A stretch of DNA of 64,000 nt. Source: JAPULR01 sp965238215 (GTDB lineage Bacteria; Chloroflexota; Dehalococcoidia; Lucifugimonadales; GCA-2712585). Shown piece by piece: positions 14,172-22,702 of the stretch (position 1 is the first letter of the stretch; every line of letters begins with the position of its first letter). The position numbers and the translations under genes were made by a program. Location: positions 186,001 through 250,000 of the forward strand of contig OZ250180.1 in assembly GCA_965238215.1 (NCBI GenBank), given 5' to 3'. Below the pieces are notes generated by a model that did no database searches, was not told where the DNA came from, and saw only the letters and a list, made by a program, of their open reading frames with translations.

Positions 14172-15767
14172 ATGCCCATCTTTGCAGACTCAGTAATCCT
14201 TAACGTCAACGTTATCACCATGAACCCCGCTGCGCCGGAGTGCACTGCCGTGGCCATCAGGGACGGGCGGTTCCTCGCTGTAGGTGAGTTGGAGGACGTG
14301 TCCCCTTTCATAGGTCCCGGGACCGAGACGATTGACGGCGGCGGAAAGACCGTGCTGCCGGGGTTCATTGATGCCCACACCCACGTCATGAGCAGCGGCG
14401 TTCGCCACGTGGCCCAGGTGGACTGCGACCTGCGCTCCATCGGCGAAATTCAGGAGGGCCTCAAGGGACGCGCCGTCGACACGCCCGCCGGCAGATGGGT
14501 GCTAGGCTTTAAGTTCGACGACACCAAGACCTCCGAACAGCGCTTTCTCCACCGCCGCGACCTGGACGCCGTTTCCCACGAACACCCCGTCATGGTGGCT
14601 CACCAAGCAGGCCACGTCTATTTCTTCAACACCCTCGGCCTTCGGCAGGCCGGGTTTAGCGACGACACGCCGGACCCCTCCGGCGGCCGTTTGGGTCGCG
14701 ATCCCGACACCGGCCAACTCGACGGTCGCGTCTACGGCGCCGCCATCTATCCCGTCCTACGGGAGGTCCTGCCGGCCCACACTGCCGACGACCGGCGTCG
14801 CGGCCTCGCCCTCATCTGCCGCATGTTTGCAGAAGCGGGCCTCACCAGCGTTCACGACGCCATGGTCTCCAACGCCGATCTACGGGTTTACCAGGAGGCC
14901 AAGGACGCGGGCGAGCTTCCTCTCCGGGTCTACCTGCTCATGTACCGCGACCACTTCCCCGCCCTCCGCGACGCGGGCGTCCGGACCGGTCTTGGCGACG
15001 ACCGGCTCCGCATCGGGGGGATCAAGATGGTGGCCGACGGGGCCATCGCCACCCGCACAGCATATCTCTCCCAACCCTATATCGGCAGCTGCTGTGATCA
15101 CGGTTTAGCCGTCATGGACGCCGAGGAGACGGAGCGGAGGGTCCTTGACATGCACCGGGCCTGTTTTCAGGTGTGCATCCACTCCAACGGCGACGAGGCC
15201 ATCGACATGGTTCTGACGGCCTACGAGAAGGCCCAGCAGGCATTTCCAAGGAAGGACCCTCGGCACCGCATCGAGCATTGCAGCTTGGTCAACCCGGACC
15301 TGCTGCGAAGGATCAAAGCACTTGGCTGCGTCGTGACGCCCTTTTGCTCCTACGTCTACTACCACGGAGAAAAGATGCGGTTTTACGGGGAGGATCGGCT
15401 GAAGTGGATGTTCGCCCAGAGGTCATTCATCGACCACGGCATCAACTCTACCGGAGCGGCCGACTACCCCTGCAGCCCACTGCCGCCCCTGATGGGCATC
15501 CAGAGCTGCGTCACGCGGGAAGATTATTCCGGTCAGGTTTGGGGCCCGGAGCAGCGAATCACCGTTGAAGAGGCCCTGAAGCTTTACACCATTAATGGCG
15601 CATACGCCTCCTTCGAGGAGGACGTCAAGGGTTCCATTGAGCCGGGCAAGCTGGCGGACATGGTGATTCTAGGCGAAGACCCGAGGGCCGTCGATCCCCG
15701 AACCATCATGGATATTCCGGTGGAACGGACCATCGTGGGCGGAGAGACGGTCTACCGGCGGGGCTGA
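14172..15767 (+). CDS. YtcJ-like metal-dependent amidohydrolase
   Basis: A 531-residue amidohydrolase-superfamily enzyme of the YtcJ/N-substituted formamide deformylase type. VLPGFIDAHTHVMSSG near residues 55-70 supplies the first metal-binding HxH. HSNGDEAIDMVLTAYE, HRIEHCSLV and TGAADYPCSPLPPL are further family segments. The C-terminal GSIEPGKLADMVILGEDP is the composite beta-sandwich closure. No signal peptide, so cytoplasmic. Ribosome site GGAGG lies in the end of the helicase gene. The substrate is probably an amide or formamide, not resolvable here. Confidence 0.93.
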   Translation: MPIFADSVILNVNVITMNPAAPECTAVAIRDGRFLAVGELEDVSPFIGPGTETIDGGGKTVLPGFIDAHTHVMSSGVRHVAQVDCDLRSIGEIQEGLKGRAVDTPAGRWVLGFKFDDTKTSEQRFLHRRDLDAVSHEHPVMVAHQAGHVYFFNTLGLRQAGFSDDTPDPSGGRLGRDPDTGQLDGRVYGAAIYPVLREVLPAHTADDRRRGLALICRMFAEAGLTSVHDAMVSNADLRVYQEAKDAGELPLRVYLLMYRDHFPALRDAGVRTGLGDDRLRIGGIKMVADGAIATRTAYLSQPYIGSCCDHGLAVMDAEETERRVLDMHRACFQVCIHSNGDEAIDMVLTAYEKAQQAFPRKDPRHRIEHCSLVNPDLLRRIKALGCVVTPFCSYVYYHGEKMRFYGEDRLKWMFAQRSFIDHGINSTGAADYPCSPLPPLMGIQSCVTREDYSGQVWGPEQRITVEEALKLYTINGAYASFEEDVKGSIEPGKLADMVILGEDPRAVDPRTIMDIPVERTIVGGETVYRRG

Positions 15768-16051
15768 GTTCGTCGGAATGTTCACATCTCTCTGTCCCAT
15801 TATAGTTGTCAAAAATACCCCACGCGTCGGCCTACCGACCTCAGGGACATGACACTCTTTCTCACTAGTTGGGATTCGTAGTTCCCCAGGATTCCAGGTC
15901 AGTCTCACCCCCTAAAGTTGCACGTGCTAGGCCTAAAACGGGGGGAAATGAGCCTAAATCCCAGAAATTCACGTTAACTTGCATTTAGGTCTAGTGAATC
16001 CTGGGTTTATGTACAGTACGATTAAACAAATTACGAACGGGGGTTATAGGA

Positions 16052-16198
16052 ATGCAAGCCTACTGCGTAAAGTGCCGAGCTTCCCAGGAGATGAGCGACC
16101 CGGAGCAGATCACCATGAAGAACGGCCGGCCGGCCACTCGCGGCGTCTGCCCGGAATGCGGCACCAAGATGTTTCGCATCGGCAAGGCCACGGCCTAG
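16052..16198 (+). CDS. DUF5679 domain microprotein (zinc-ribbon-like)
   Basis: A 48-residue protein with two CxxC knuckles: AYCVKC at residues 4-7 and VCPECG near 33-36. Between them is the family signature ITMKNGRPATRG, and the C-terminus is TKMFRIGKA. This matches DUF5679 proteins, small presumptive zinc-binding proteins of unknown role. The start is the ATG at 16052 with a G-rich stretch upstream. The upstream 280 bases after the amidohydrolase contain no other gene. Confidence 0.88.
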   Translation: MQAYCVKCRASQEMSDPEQITMKNGRPATRGVCPECGTKMFRIGKATA

Positions 16199-16305
16199 CA
16201 GCTGTAACCCAAGCCAATTGACTTTACGGGCGCGCAGCCCTCAGAGGCGTTGGGGATAGGCCGGGCCGGTGGCTTTTGCGCCCCTGGTTCCGGAGCGTCA
16301 TTGCT

Positions 16306-16334
16306 TTGACAGAACGACGCTCCTCTGCTATCTT
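16306..16334 (+). promoter_or_regulatory. sigma-70-type promoter for the split TPP decarboxylase genes
   Basis: TTGACA (16306-16311), 17-base spacer, TATCTT (16329-16334). The predicted transcript would start near 16341, only about 13 bases before the ATG at 16354, and no clear Shine-Dalgarno sequence fits in that short leader. Confidence 0.65.
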
Positions 16335-16353
16335 GGCGCCGTCGTCAAATTAA

Positions 16354-16878
16354 ATGCTAGCGAGGCAGCCGTTGACCTGGGCCGACATTCTGGTTGCCGC
16401 CCTCAAGAAGGCGGGAATCTCACTAATCGCATACGTGCCGGACATCAGCATCCACCAGGCTACGAAGCTGATGGAGGAAGACCCCTACTTCCAGGTAGTC
16501 TCCTCCACCAGGGAGGAAGAGGCCATTGGCGTAGCCGTGGGGGCCTATGCCGTAGGCCGCAGATCCGCAGTATTCATGCAATCCAGCGGCCTGGGCAACT
16601 GCATCAACGCCATAGCCAGTCTCTGCCTTCCCTGCAGGACGCCAATACCCTTCTTCATAAACCTCCGTGGCGAGTTGGGAGAATTCAACATCGCGCAGGT
16701 AGCCATGGGCCGGGCTTCAAAGCCGATCCTGGACATTCTGGGCATTCCCCACTACACCCTGACCACCACCGAACAGCTGGACACCATTCTCGACGGCGCT
16801 CTGGACCTCTGCTACGCAAGCCGGGAGCCCGTGGCGCTGTGCATGACACCCCTGCTTCATAGAGGTTCCCTTGCATAG
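16354..16878 (+). CDS. TPP-dependent decarboxylase, alpha (PYR) subunit, sulfopyruvate/phosphonopyruvate type
   Basis: A 174-residue protein corresponding to the pyrimidine-binding half of a thiamine-diphosphate decarboxylase. The activating Glu lies in STREEEAIGVAVGAYAVGRR, followed by VFMQSSGLGNCINAIASL. Size and layout match ComD of sulfopyruvate decarboxylase or the N-terminal half of phosphonopyruvate decarboxylase. It overlaps the beta gene by 8 bases. Together they should decarboxylate a 3-sulfo-, 3-phosphono- or related 2-oxoacid to an aldehyde. A promoter lies just upstream. Confidence 0.9.
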   Translation: MLARQPLTWADILVAALKKAGISLIAYVPDISIHQATKLMEEDPYFQVVSSTREEEAIGVAVGAYAVGRRSAVFMQSSGLGNCINAIASLCLPCRTPIPFFINLRGELGEFNIAQVAMGRASKPILDILGIPHYTLTTTEQLDTILDGALDLCYASREPVALCMTPLLHRGSLA

Positions 16879-17476
16879 AATAGAAGCGACAAAGGTAGTC
16901 CTCGAGCAGGCGGGGGATCGGCCCATCGTCAGCAATCTCGGCCCCACCACGGACGAGCTCTGGCACACGGGCCACAGAGACCGCAACTTCTATACTTGGG
17001 GGTCCATGGGTCTCTGCTCCTCCATTGCCCTCGGCATGGCGCTTTCGACCGACGAACAGATAATTTCTCTCGACGGCGACGGGTCGATGTTGATGAACTT
17101 GGGGACCGTCGCTTCCATCGGACGGGAGAAGCCAGAGAATCTCATCGTCATCGTTTGGGACAACGAGGAGTGGGGACAAACGGGGCATCAATCCTCTCAT
17201 ACGGCCATGGGGACCGATCTGGAGCGGGTGGCTCAGGGCTGCGGCATACCCCGCACCGCCACCGTTAGCAGCGAGGAGCAGCTCGAGACCGTCCTCAAGG
17301 AAGCTCTGAACACCCCCGGCCCCTGGTTCATAGTCGCGAAGATAGAGGAGACGGAACATCTTCCCTACGCCCCCATCGAACCGGAGATGACCCTCTACCG
17401 CTTCCGGGCCACCTTCGCAGAATCGAAGAGCAACCCCCTCACCGAACCCTGGCTGTACACCGAGCAGTCAGGCTGA
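16871..17476 (+). CDS. TPP-dependent decarboxylase, beta (PP) subunit, sulfopyruvate/phosphonopyruvate type
   Basis: A 201-residue protein carrying the diphosphate-binding half: GDG at residues 69-71 and WDN at 96-98 form the GDG-x(about 25)-N thiamine-diphosphate motif. The GSMGLCSSIALGMAL segment is typical of ComE-like subunits. The start is a TTG at 16871 that overlaps the alpha-subunit stop, implying translational coupling. The C-terminal extension after IVAKIEETEHLPYAP is about 35 residues. Substrate choice between sulfopyruvate and phosphonopyruvate cannot be made from sequence. Confidence 0.92.
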   Translation: MHRIEATKVVLEQAGDRPIVSNLGPTTDELWHTGHRDRNFYTWGSMGLCSSIALGMALSTDEQIISLDGDGSMLMNLGTVASIGREKPENLIVIVWDNEEWGQTGHQSSHTAMGTDLERVAQGCGIPRTATVSSEEQLETVLKEALNTPGPWFIVAKIEETEHLPYAPIEPEMTLYRFRATFAESKSNPLTEPWLYTEQSG

Positions 17477-17557
17477 AACCGGTTTTCTTCCCCTTTCCTC
17501 GGAAAAAACTGCTGACCTCCCGTTTGACGATTATGTAAAATCCGGCCGCTTCCATGA

Positions 17558-17586
17558 TTGCAAGCCATTCGGGGTTGCAGTACAAT
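17558..17586 (+). promoter_or_regulatory. sigma-70-type promoter for the tandem amidohydrolases
   Basis: TTGCAA (17558-17563), 17-base spacer, TACAAT (17581-17586). It lies about 92 bases upstream of the ATG at 17678 with no other gene between. Confidence 0.55.
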
Positions 17587-17677
17587 TCTGCTAAAAATCC
17601 CGGCCCCCGGCTCGCGATGCGTAGAAAGCCCTGTAGGTCCAGCCAACGAGCCGAAAAAGTTGAAGGGAGAGCTTACC

Positions 17678-18799
17678 ATGTCTAAGAAACTCATCATCTC
17701 CTCAGACTCCCACGTAGTCGAACCTCCCGACCTGTGGACGGAGAGGATGGACGCCAAGTACGGCGACCGCATTCCTCACCTCGTAACCGGCGACCCCTAC
17801 GACCAGTGGTACTGCGACAGCCAGGGCGTTGGCGTCCTGGGCGGCATCTCCCAGGCTGGCAAGCGCTACTCCAACCCGGAGGACATCACCCTGGAGGGCA
17901 GCTTTGCCGACGTTCCCCCCGGCGGCTACAATCCCCACGCCCACGTGCAGGACCTGGACGTGGACGGCGTGTACGCCGACGTTCTCTACCCTTCCATCGG
18001 CTTGAACCTCTACGCCATCCCGGACCCTGTCTTTTTGCGGGACGTCTTCCGCGCCTACAACGATTGGCTGGCCGAGTTCTGCAACGCCTACCCCAACCGG
18101 CTCAAGGGCATCGCCATGCTCCTGCTGGACGACGATATCGAAGCCGGCATCAGCGAGTTGAAGCGTTCCGCCGAGATTGGCCTCTGCGGGGCCATGATTC
18201 CCGTCTTTCCCAGGGGGCACGAGACATATGACAGCCCCATCTACGAGCCCTTCTGGGCTGCCGCCCACAAGATGAACATTCCCCTCAGCCTGCACACGGG
18301 CACCAACCGGCCAGGCTCAACCGTTATGCGCACCGAGGGCGAGGTTACGCAGACCGGCGTGGACCGGAGCAACACGGACTACTGGGTCCGCATGTCCATG
18401 GGTCACATGATCTTCTCCGGCGTCTTCGAGCGGTACCCGGAACTGAAGGTCGTTAACGTGGAGCATGACCTGGCCTGGATTCCCTACTACATGCAGCGGA
18501 TGGACGTCACCTACAAAGAGCGGCCCACCCAGGCTTCCTACCGCTTCAAGGGCGGCATGAAACCCAGCGACTTCATGCGCCGCAACATCTATCATAGCTT
18601 CCAGGACGATGGCTTGGGTATCCGTGACCGGGACATCATCGGCGTCGACAAGCTTGTCTGGGCCTCCGACTATCCCCACGCTGAGTCCACCTTCCCTGAG
18701 TCCCAGAGGGTTTTGGAGAATATTCTGAAGGGCGTTTCCGAAGACGAACGGGAGATGATAGTGGCGCGCAACTGCGCCGAGCTCTATAACCTGAACTAG
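17678..18799 (+). CDS. amidohydrolase family protein (ACMSD-like), first of a tandem pair
   Basis: A 373-residue amidohydrolase_2 (ACMSD-like TIM barrel) protein. IISSDSHVVEPPDLW gives the strand-1 DxH-type motif, LSLHTGTNRPG a metal-binding His, and VWASDYPHAESTFPESQ the strand-8 Asp. Family members decarboxylate or hydrolyse aromatic or unsaturated acids. The ATG at 17678 follows GAAGGGAGAG. The next gene is a close paralogue of the same length, so this is a tandem duplication. No signal peptide. Confidence 0.93.
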   Translation: MSKKLIISSDSHVVEPPDLWTERMDAKYGDRIPHLVTGDPYDQWYCDSQGVGVLGGISQAGKRYSNPEDITLEGSFADVPPGGYNPHAHVQDLDVDGVYADVLYPSIGLNLYAIPDPVFLRDVFRAYNDWLAEFCNAYPNRLKGIAMLLLDDDIEAGISELKRSAEIGLCGAMIPVFPRGHETYDSPIYEPFWAAAHKMNIPLSLHTGTNRPGSTVMRTEGEVTQTGVDRSNTDYWVRMSMGHMIFSGVFERYPELKVVNVEHDLAWIPYYMQRMDVTYKERPTQASYRFKGGMKPSDFMRRNIYHSFQDDGLGIRDRDIIGVDKLVWASDYPHAESTFPESQRVLENILKGVSEDEREMIVARNCAELYNLN

Positions 18800-18880
18800 G
18801 GCTCGGAACGGGGCCGGCAACCAGGTAAAACGTAGAAAATAAGACCCGTAACGCCCATAGGGCGTAGGAGGAGAAGTTTC

Positions 18881-20005
18881 ATGAGCGCCAAGTCGTTGAT
18901 TATCTCCTCGGATTCCCACGTGGTGGAACCTCCTCAACTCTGGAGCGACCGCATGGACACCGCCCACGGGGAGCGCATCCCCCACCTGGAGATTGGCGAC
19001 CCCCACGACCAGTGGCATTGCGACGGGGAAGTGGTGGGCACCCTTGGGGGTGCGTCATCCGCTGGAATGCGCTTCTCCAGGCCCGAGGACATCATCCTGG
19101 AAGGTAGCTTTGCAAACGTTCCGCCCGGCGGCTACGACCCTCACGCCCACGTTCAGGACCTGGACGTGGACGGCGTGTATGGAAGCGTTCTCTATTCGTC
19201 CGTAGCCGGGAATATGTACGCCGTTCCGGACGCCGTATTCATGCGGGAGGTCTTCACCGCCTACAACCAATGGCTGTCGGAATTCTGCAGCGCTTACCCC
19301 CGGCGTCTCAAGGGTATCGCCCAGGTACTGGTCGACGACGACATGGCTGCAGGCATCGCCCAACTGGAGCACGCCGCCGAGCTGGGCCTGTGCGGAGCAA
19401 TGATACCCGTCTACCCCAATCCCTCGGAGACCTATGACCTGCCCATGTACGACCCTCTCTGGGCCGCGGCCCAGGACCTGGGAATTCCCCTGAGCCTGCA
19501 CGTGGGAACCAAGCGCCCCGGTAGTGTCCAGATGCGGACCGAGGGCCGGATTACCCAGTCAGCCGCCGAACGAAGCGTCTCTGACTTCTGGGTCCGCATG
19601 TCCTTGGGCCACATGGTCTTCTCCGGCGTCTTCGAGCGCTATCCGATGCTGCGGGTAGTCAACGTGGAGCACGAGCTTTCGTGGATACCCTTCTTCATGA
19701 AGCGCATGGACGCCACCTACGTAGAGCGTCATACCCAGGCCACTCACCGCTTCCAGACAGACGCGCTGCCCAGCGATTTCATGCGTCAAAACATCTACCA
19801 CGGCTTCCAGGAGGACGAGTTGGGCATCCGGCTCCGGGACATAATTGGCGTCGACCACATCATGTGGGGTTCCGATTACCCCCACGCCGAGTCCACTTTC
19901 CCCGAATCCCAAAGGATTCTGGACGAGATCATGGAAGGCGTTCCCGACGAAGAGCGAGCCATGATGGTCGGCGGCAACTGCGCCAGACTCTACGGGTTGG
20001 GTTAA
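18881..20005 (+). CDS. amidohydrolase family protein (ACMSD-like), second of a tandem pair
   Basis: A 374-residue paralogue of the preceding gene, collinear along its entire length with many identical blocks (SSDSHVVEPP, DPHDQWHCD/DPYDQWYCD, RPEDIILEGSFANVPPGGYDPHAHVQDLDVDGVY split here, SDYPHAESTFPESQR). Metal-site residues are kept. The ATG at 18881 has GTAGGAGGAG upstream. The leader between the genes is 81 bases with its own strong ribosome site. The two may have diverged in substrate or form a heteromer; neither can be decided here. Confidence 0.92.
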   Translation: MSAKSLIISSDSHVVEPPQLWSDRMDTAHGERIPHLEIGDPHDQWHCDGEVVGTLGGASSAGMRFSRPEDIILEGSFANVPPGGYDPHAHVQDLDVDGVYGSVLYSSVAGNMYAVPDAVFMREVFTAYNQWLSEFCSAYPRRLKGIAQVLVDDDMAAGIAQLEHAAELGLCGAMIPVYPNPSETYDLPMYDPLWAAAQDLGIPLSLHVGTKRPGSVQMRTEGRITQSAAERSVSDFWVRMSLGHMVFSGVFERYPMLRVVNVEHELSWIPFFMKRMDATYVERHTQATHRFQTDALPSDFMRQNIYHGFQEDELGIRLRDIIGVDHIMWGSDYPHAESTFPESQRILDEIMEGVPDEERAMMVGGNCARLYGLG

Positions 20006-20071
20006 GGTAGGGTCATCGTCGGCGATGCTATCTCTGGTATCGCGCTCCGTTTGGAAACCAATCTGCCAAAA

Positions 20072-20428
20072 CTACGCCCAAGCGCTGGTAGCCGGGACAA
20101 GCCGGGCGTGGGCCGGATCGACCGACAGTCGCAGTCCCTCCAAGGTGTAGGCGCCCAGTAGGGCGCGTGCGTCATCCGCTCCGAAAATGACCAGTGTGGG
20201 AATACTCCTCCCACTGATGGTTGCGCGAGCTTCTCCCATTGCATATTCCACGGTCCGCCCGTCGGCCAGCACGAGGCTAATCTTGTCGATCGGAGAAACC
20301 CCCAGCTCCCTCAGCAATCTGGCGGGTACGATGGTGTAGCTGGCCCCGGTGTCCACCATGGCCTCCATCTCCAACGACTTCTTGCCGTCCATACTGTCCA
20401 ACCGGATGGGCCAATTGAATGTTCCCAA
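20072..20428 (-). CDS. retropepsin-like aspartic protease family protein
   Basis: A 118-residue single-domain clan AA protein. The active-site motif AMVDTGASYTIVP lies at about residues 23-35 and LLGAYTLEGLRLSVDP near the end. Compared with the gene at 11384 it has the canonical DTGAS form. It starts with TTG at 20428 preceded by GAGGT. It stands alone on the minus strand between two plus-strand catabolic genes, without the small partner gene seen at 11740. Confidence 0.87.
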   Translation of the reverse strand: MGTFNWPIRLDSMDGKKSLEMEAMVDTGASYTIVPARLLRELGVSPIDKISLVLADGRTVEYAMGEARATISGRSIPTLVIFGADDARALLGAYTLEGLRLSVDPAHARLVPATSAWA

Positions 20429-20593
20429 ATGGCACCTCTTTTTACTTTATGTTCTACGGATTATACACGATGTCCCGCTTCTGCGAAAGAAGGCGGCCCT
20501 ACAACACGTGAAGACCTCTACCAATATTGGATATCTACACTCAGAGATGCCTCCCCTTGACCTCCACGCATCCATAGGGCAAACTTCTTGTCG

Positions 20594-21868
20594 ATGAGCG
20601 CACCGCAGACCTCAAGCCCCCACGTCGCCCGAATCCTCGACAACATCGATAAGGACAGGATGCTGGCCCTCGCCAGCGACCTGATTCGCATTCCCAGCTT
20701 CAAGGGACAGGAAACCGACGCAGCCCGCTTTCTAGCTAACTTCTTCCAAGAACGCGGCTATACAGTCCAGCTCCAAGAGGTGGAACCCGGCCGGTTCCAG
20801 ACTATCGCCATTCTGAAGGGTTCAGGCGGCGGCAAGTCCCTCATGCTTAACGGTCACATAGACATCAACCCCATTGCCAATCAGTGGCAGCGGGACCCGT
20901 GGACGCCAACCATAGAGGGCGACCGGCTATACGGCGCGGGCATTCGCAACATGAAGAGCGGCGTCGCCGCCATGATAGAAGCCGCCGAAGCAGTGCGGCT
21001 TTCCGGCGCGCCGTTGAAGGGCGACCTGGTCGTCGCCTGCGTGGCGGGAGAGCTTCAGGGCGGCGTTGGTACCGATTATCTATGCCAAAACGGACCCTTG
21101 ACGGACATGGCCGTCGTGCCCGAACCCTTCGGCGCGGACAACATCGTTACTGTGCACGCCGGTTCTGCGGAAATGGTCATCCACACCATCGGCATCGCTC
21201 GGCACATGAACTTGGCGGAGCAGTCCATCGACGCCATCGAGAAGATGTGCAAGGTCATCCCCGTCCTCAAAGCCATCAAGTTCCGTCACGCCCCACGTCC
21301 GGACCTGCCCGGCCTGCCCCGCTTCAACGTGGGCACCATTATTGGCGGGATAGGCCCAGACCATAACCGCTCGGAGGCCACCTACAACGCCGATTTCTGT
21401 TCCATTGTCATAGACGTTAGATTCCCCCCCGGCACCACTGCGGAAATGGTCAAGGAGGATGTGGTTGCGGCCCTGGAGGGCATTCGGCGGGAGGACCCGG
21501 AGTTCCGCTACGAAATCGAGATGCCCCCGCCGCCCAAGTACCAAGCATTCACCATGATTGTTGACCCCTTCGACCTGCCCAAGGACGAGTATATTTTGGA
21601 CAGCGTATTGCGCCAGTACAGGACCGTCACGGGGCGGGAACCCGATGGTGTTGGCACGGTGCTGCCCTGGTCCTACAGCGGCGACGATACCTCGAAGCTG
21701 CTAAAGGCAGGCGTCCCCTGCCTTCTCCACGGCCCTTTAGGCGGCATCGAGTCCCCGTCCATCCCCGACGAATACTCCCTCATTAGCCACATGCACCAGG
21801 TGGCTAAAGTCCTGGCTCTCACCGCCTTCGACGTCTGCAACCTGCCGAAGGAAGCCCCCCGAAGCTGA
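20594..21868 (+). CDS. M20 family metallopeptidase (ArgE/DapE-like)
   Basis: A 424-residue deacylase or peptidase. The metal-site segment LMLNGHIDINP, the bridging-Asp region GAGIRNMKSGVAAMI and VACVAGELQGGVGTDYL (in place of the usual EE) are in the expected order. The dimerisation domain follows (about residues 190-300), and the C-terminal SYSGDDTSKLLKAGVPCLLHGPLG supplies the last ligand region. Family members remove acyl groups from amino acids such as N-acetylornithine or succinyl-diaminopimelate. ATG at 20594; a TTG two codons upstream is possible. It is 63 bases upstream of a RidA gene. Confidence 0.93.
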   Translation: MSAPQTSSPHVARILDNIDKDRMLALASDLIRIPSFKGQETDAARFLANFFQERGYTVQLQEVEPGRFQTIAILKGSGGGKSLMLNGHIDINPIANQWQRDPWTPTIEGDRLYGAGIRNMKSGVAAMIEAAEAVRLSGAPLKGDLVVACVAGELQGGVGTDYLCQNGPLTDMAVVPEPFGADNIVTVHAGSAEMVIHTIGIARHMNLAEQSIDAIEKMCKVIPVLKAIKFRHAPRPDLPGLPRFNVGTIIGGIGPDHNRSEATYNADFCSIVIDVRFPPGTTAEMVKEDVVAALEGIRREDPEFRYEIEMPPPPKYQAFTMIVDPFDLPKDEYILDSVLRQYRTVTGREPDGVGTVLPWSYSGDDTSKLLKAGVPCLLHGPLGGIESPSIPDEYSLISHMHQVAKVLALTAFDVCNLPKEAPRS

Positions 21869-21931
21869 TAAATTGGACGATATCCATCGTCAACTCACTC
21901 TCTAAACTCAAAATCATCAGGAGGAAAAACC

Positions 21932-22396
21932 TTGTCACAAGTGGAAGATAAGCTCAAGGAAATGGGCCTCACCATACCCGACCCCTCGCCCCCGGGCGGC
22001 AACTACATCCCAGCTCGTCGGACGGGCAACGTGGTCTTTCTCTCCGGAGTCACGCCCAGCCGGCCCGACGGCACATCCTTTGCGGGCAAGCTTGGCAGAG
22101 ACCTGACGGTGGAGGAAGGCTACCAGGCGGCGCAGAACTGTGCCCTCAAGCTGCTGTGTAACCTGAAGGGGGAGATTGGCGACCTGGACAAGGTTACCCA
22201 GGTGATTAAGCTGCTGGGCATGGTCAACTCCGACCCGGACTTCACCCAACCCCCTGCTGTGGTCAACGGCTGCTCTGACCTACTTGTGAACGTACTTGGC
22301 GATAAGGGCCGTCATGCCCGCTCGGCGGTCGGCTTGGCCACTCTGCCAGGCGGCGTTGCAGTGGAAATTGAAATGATAGTCGAGGTTGCCGGCTAG
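21932..22396 (+). CDS. RidA family enamine/imine deaminase
   Basis: A 154-residue YjgF/RidA protein. VVFLSGVTPSRPDG and HARSAVGLATLPGGVAVEIEMIVEV are family segments; the Arg in HARSAVG corresponds to the conserved active-site Arg. RidA proteins hydrolyse reactive 2-aminoacrylate-type enamines released by PLP enzymes. The start is TTG at 21932 with AGGAGG eight bases upstream. It follows the M20 gene, so the two may act in one amino-acid route. Confidence 0.93.
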   Translation: MSQVEDKLKEMGLTIPDPSPPGGNYIPARRTGNVVFLSGVTPSRPDGTSFAGKLGRDLTVEEGYQAAQNCALKLLCNLKGEIGDLDKVTQVIKLLGMVNSDPDFTQPPAVVNGCSDLLVNVLGDKGRHARSAVGLATLPGGVAVEIEMIVEVAG

Positions 22397-22702
22397 CGCC
22401 GACCGCTGTCTCAGCGTCCTTCTGACGCTTTCATTCGTCATCGAGAAGACGGGTGCCCACGAGGGGCGCCCCTACCACTGGGTAGGATTCAGAGCAACGT
22501 TGTCCGCAAGGCAGTCGCTCGTGGTTGCTCTTAGAAATGCAACTGCGCGGGTATCATCAAAGGATCGTGCGGTCCCCGAACCAGGCACTATAGACTACGG
22601 TAGGGGCAGGTTTCAAACCTGCCCCTACGGCAATGTGACGTATCCCTTGAGGAAAAGGGCGTCCACGAGGGACGCCCCGTGGAAACCCAATCATCCCCTG
22701 GG
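22397..22702. repeat. intergenic palindromic repeats between ridA-like and gamma-glutamyltransferase genes
   Basis: About 305 bases between converging genes, with no gene inside. A perfect 29-base palindrome at 22600-22628 has 14-base arms (GTAGGGGCAGGTTT/AAACCTGCCCCTAC) around one C. Two hairpins of another unit, GGGCGTCC-acgag-GGACGCCC (22657-22677) and a diverged copy (22451-22472), flank it. The same families occur at 1806, 27332 and 49621, so they are genome-dispersed. They could also act as bidirectional terminators. Confidence 0.75.

Noticed and set aside
16269..16862. A 197-codon plus-strand frame over the TPP alpha subunit
   Set aside because: Overlaps the alpha subunit in another frame; composition is His/Arg/Pro-rich as expected for a shadow.
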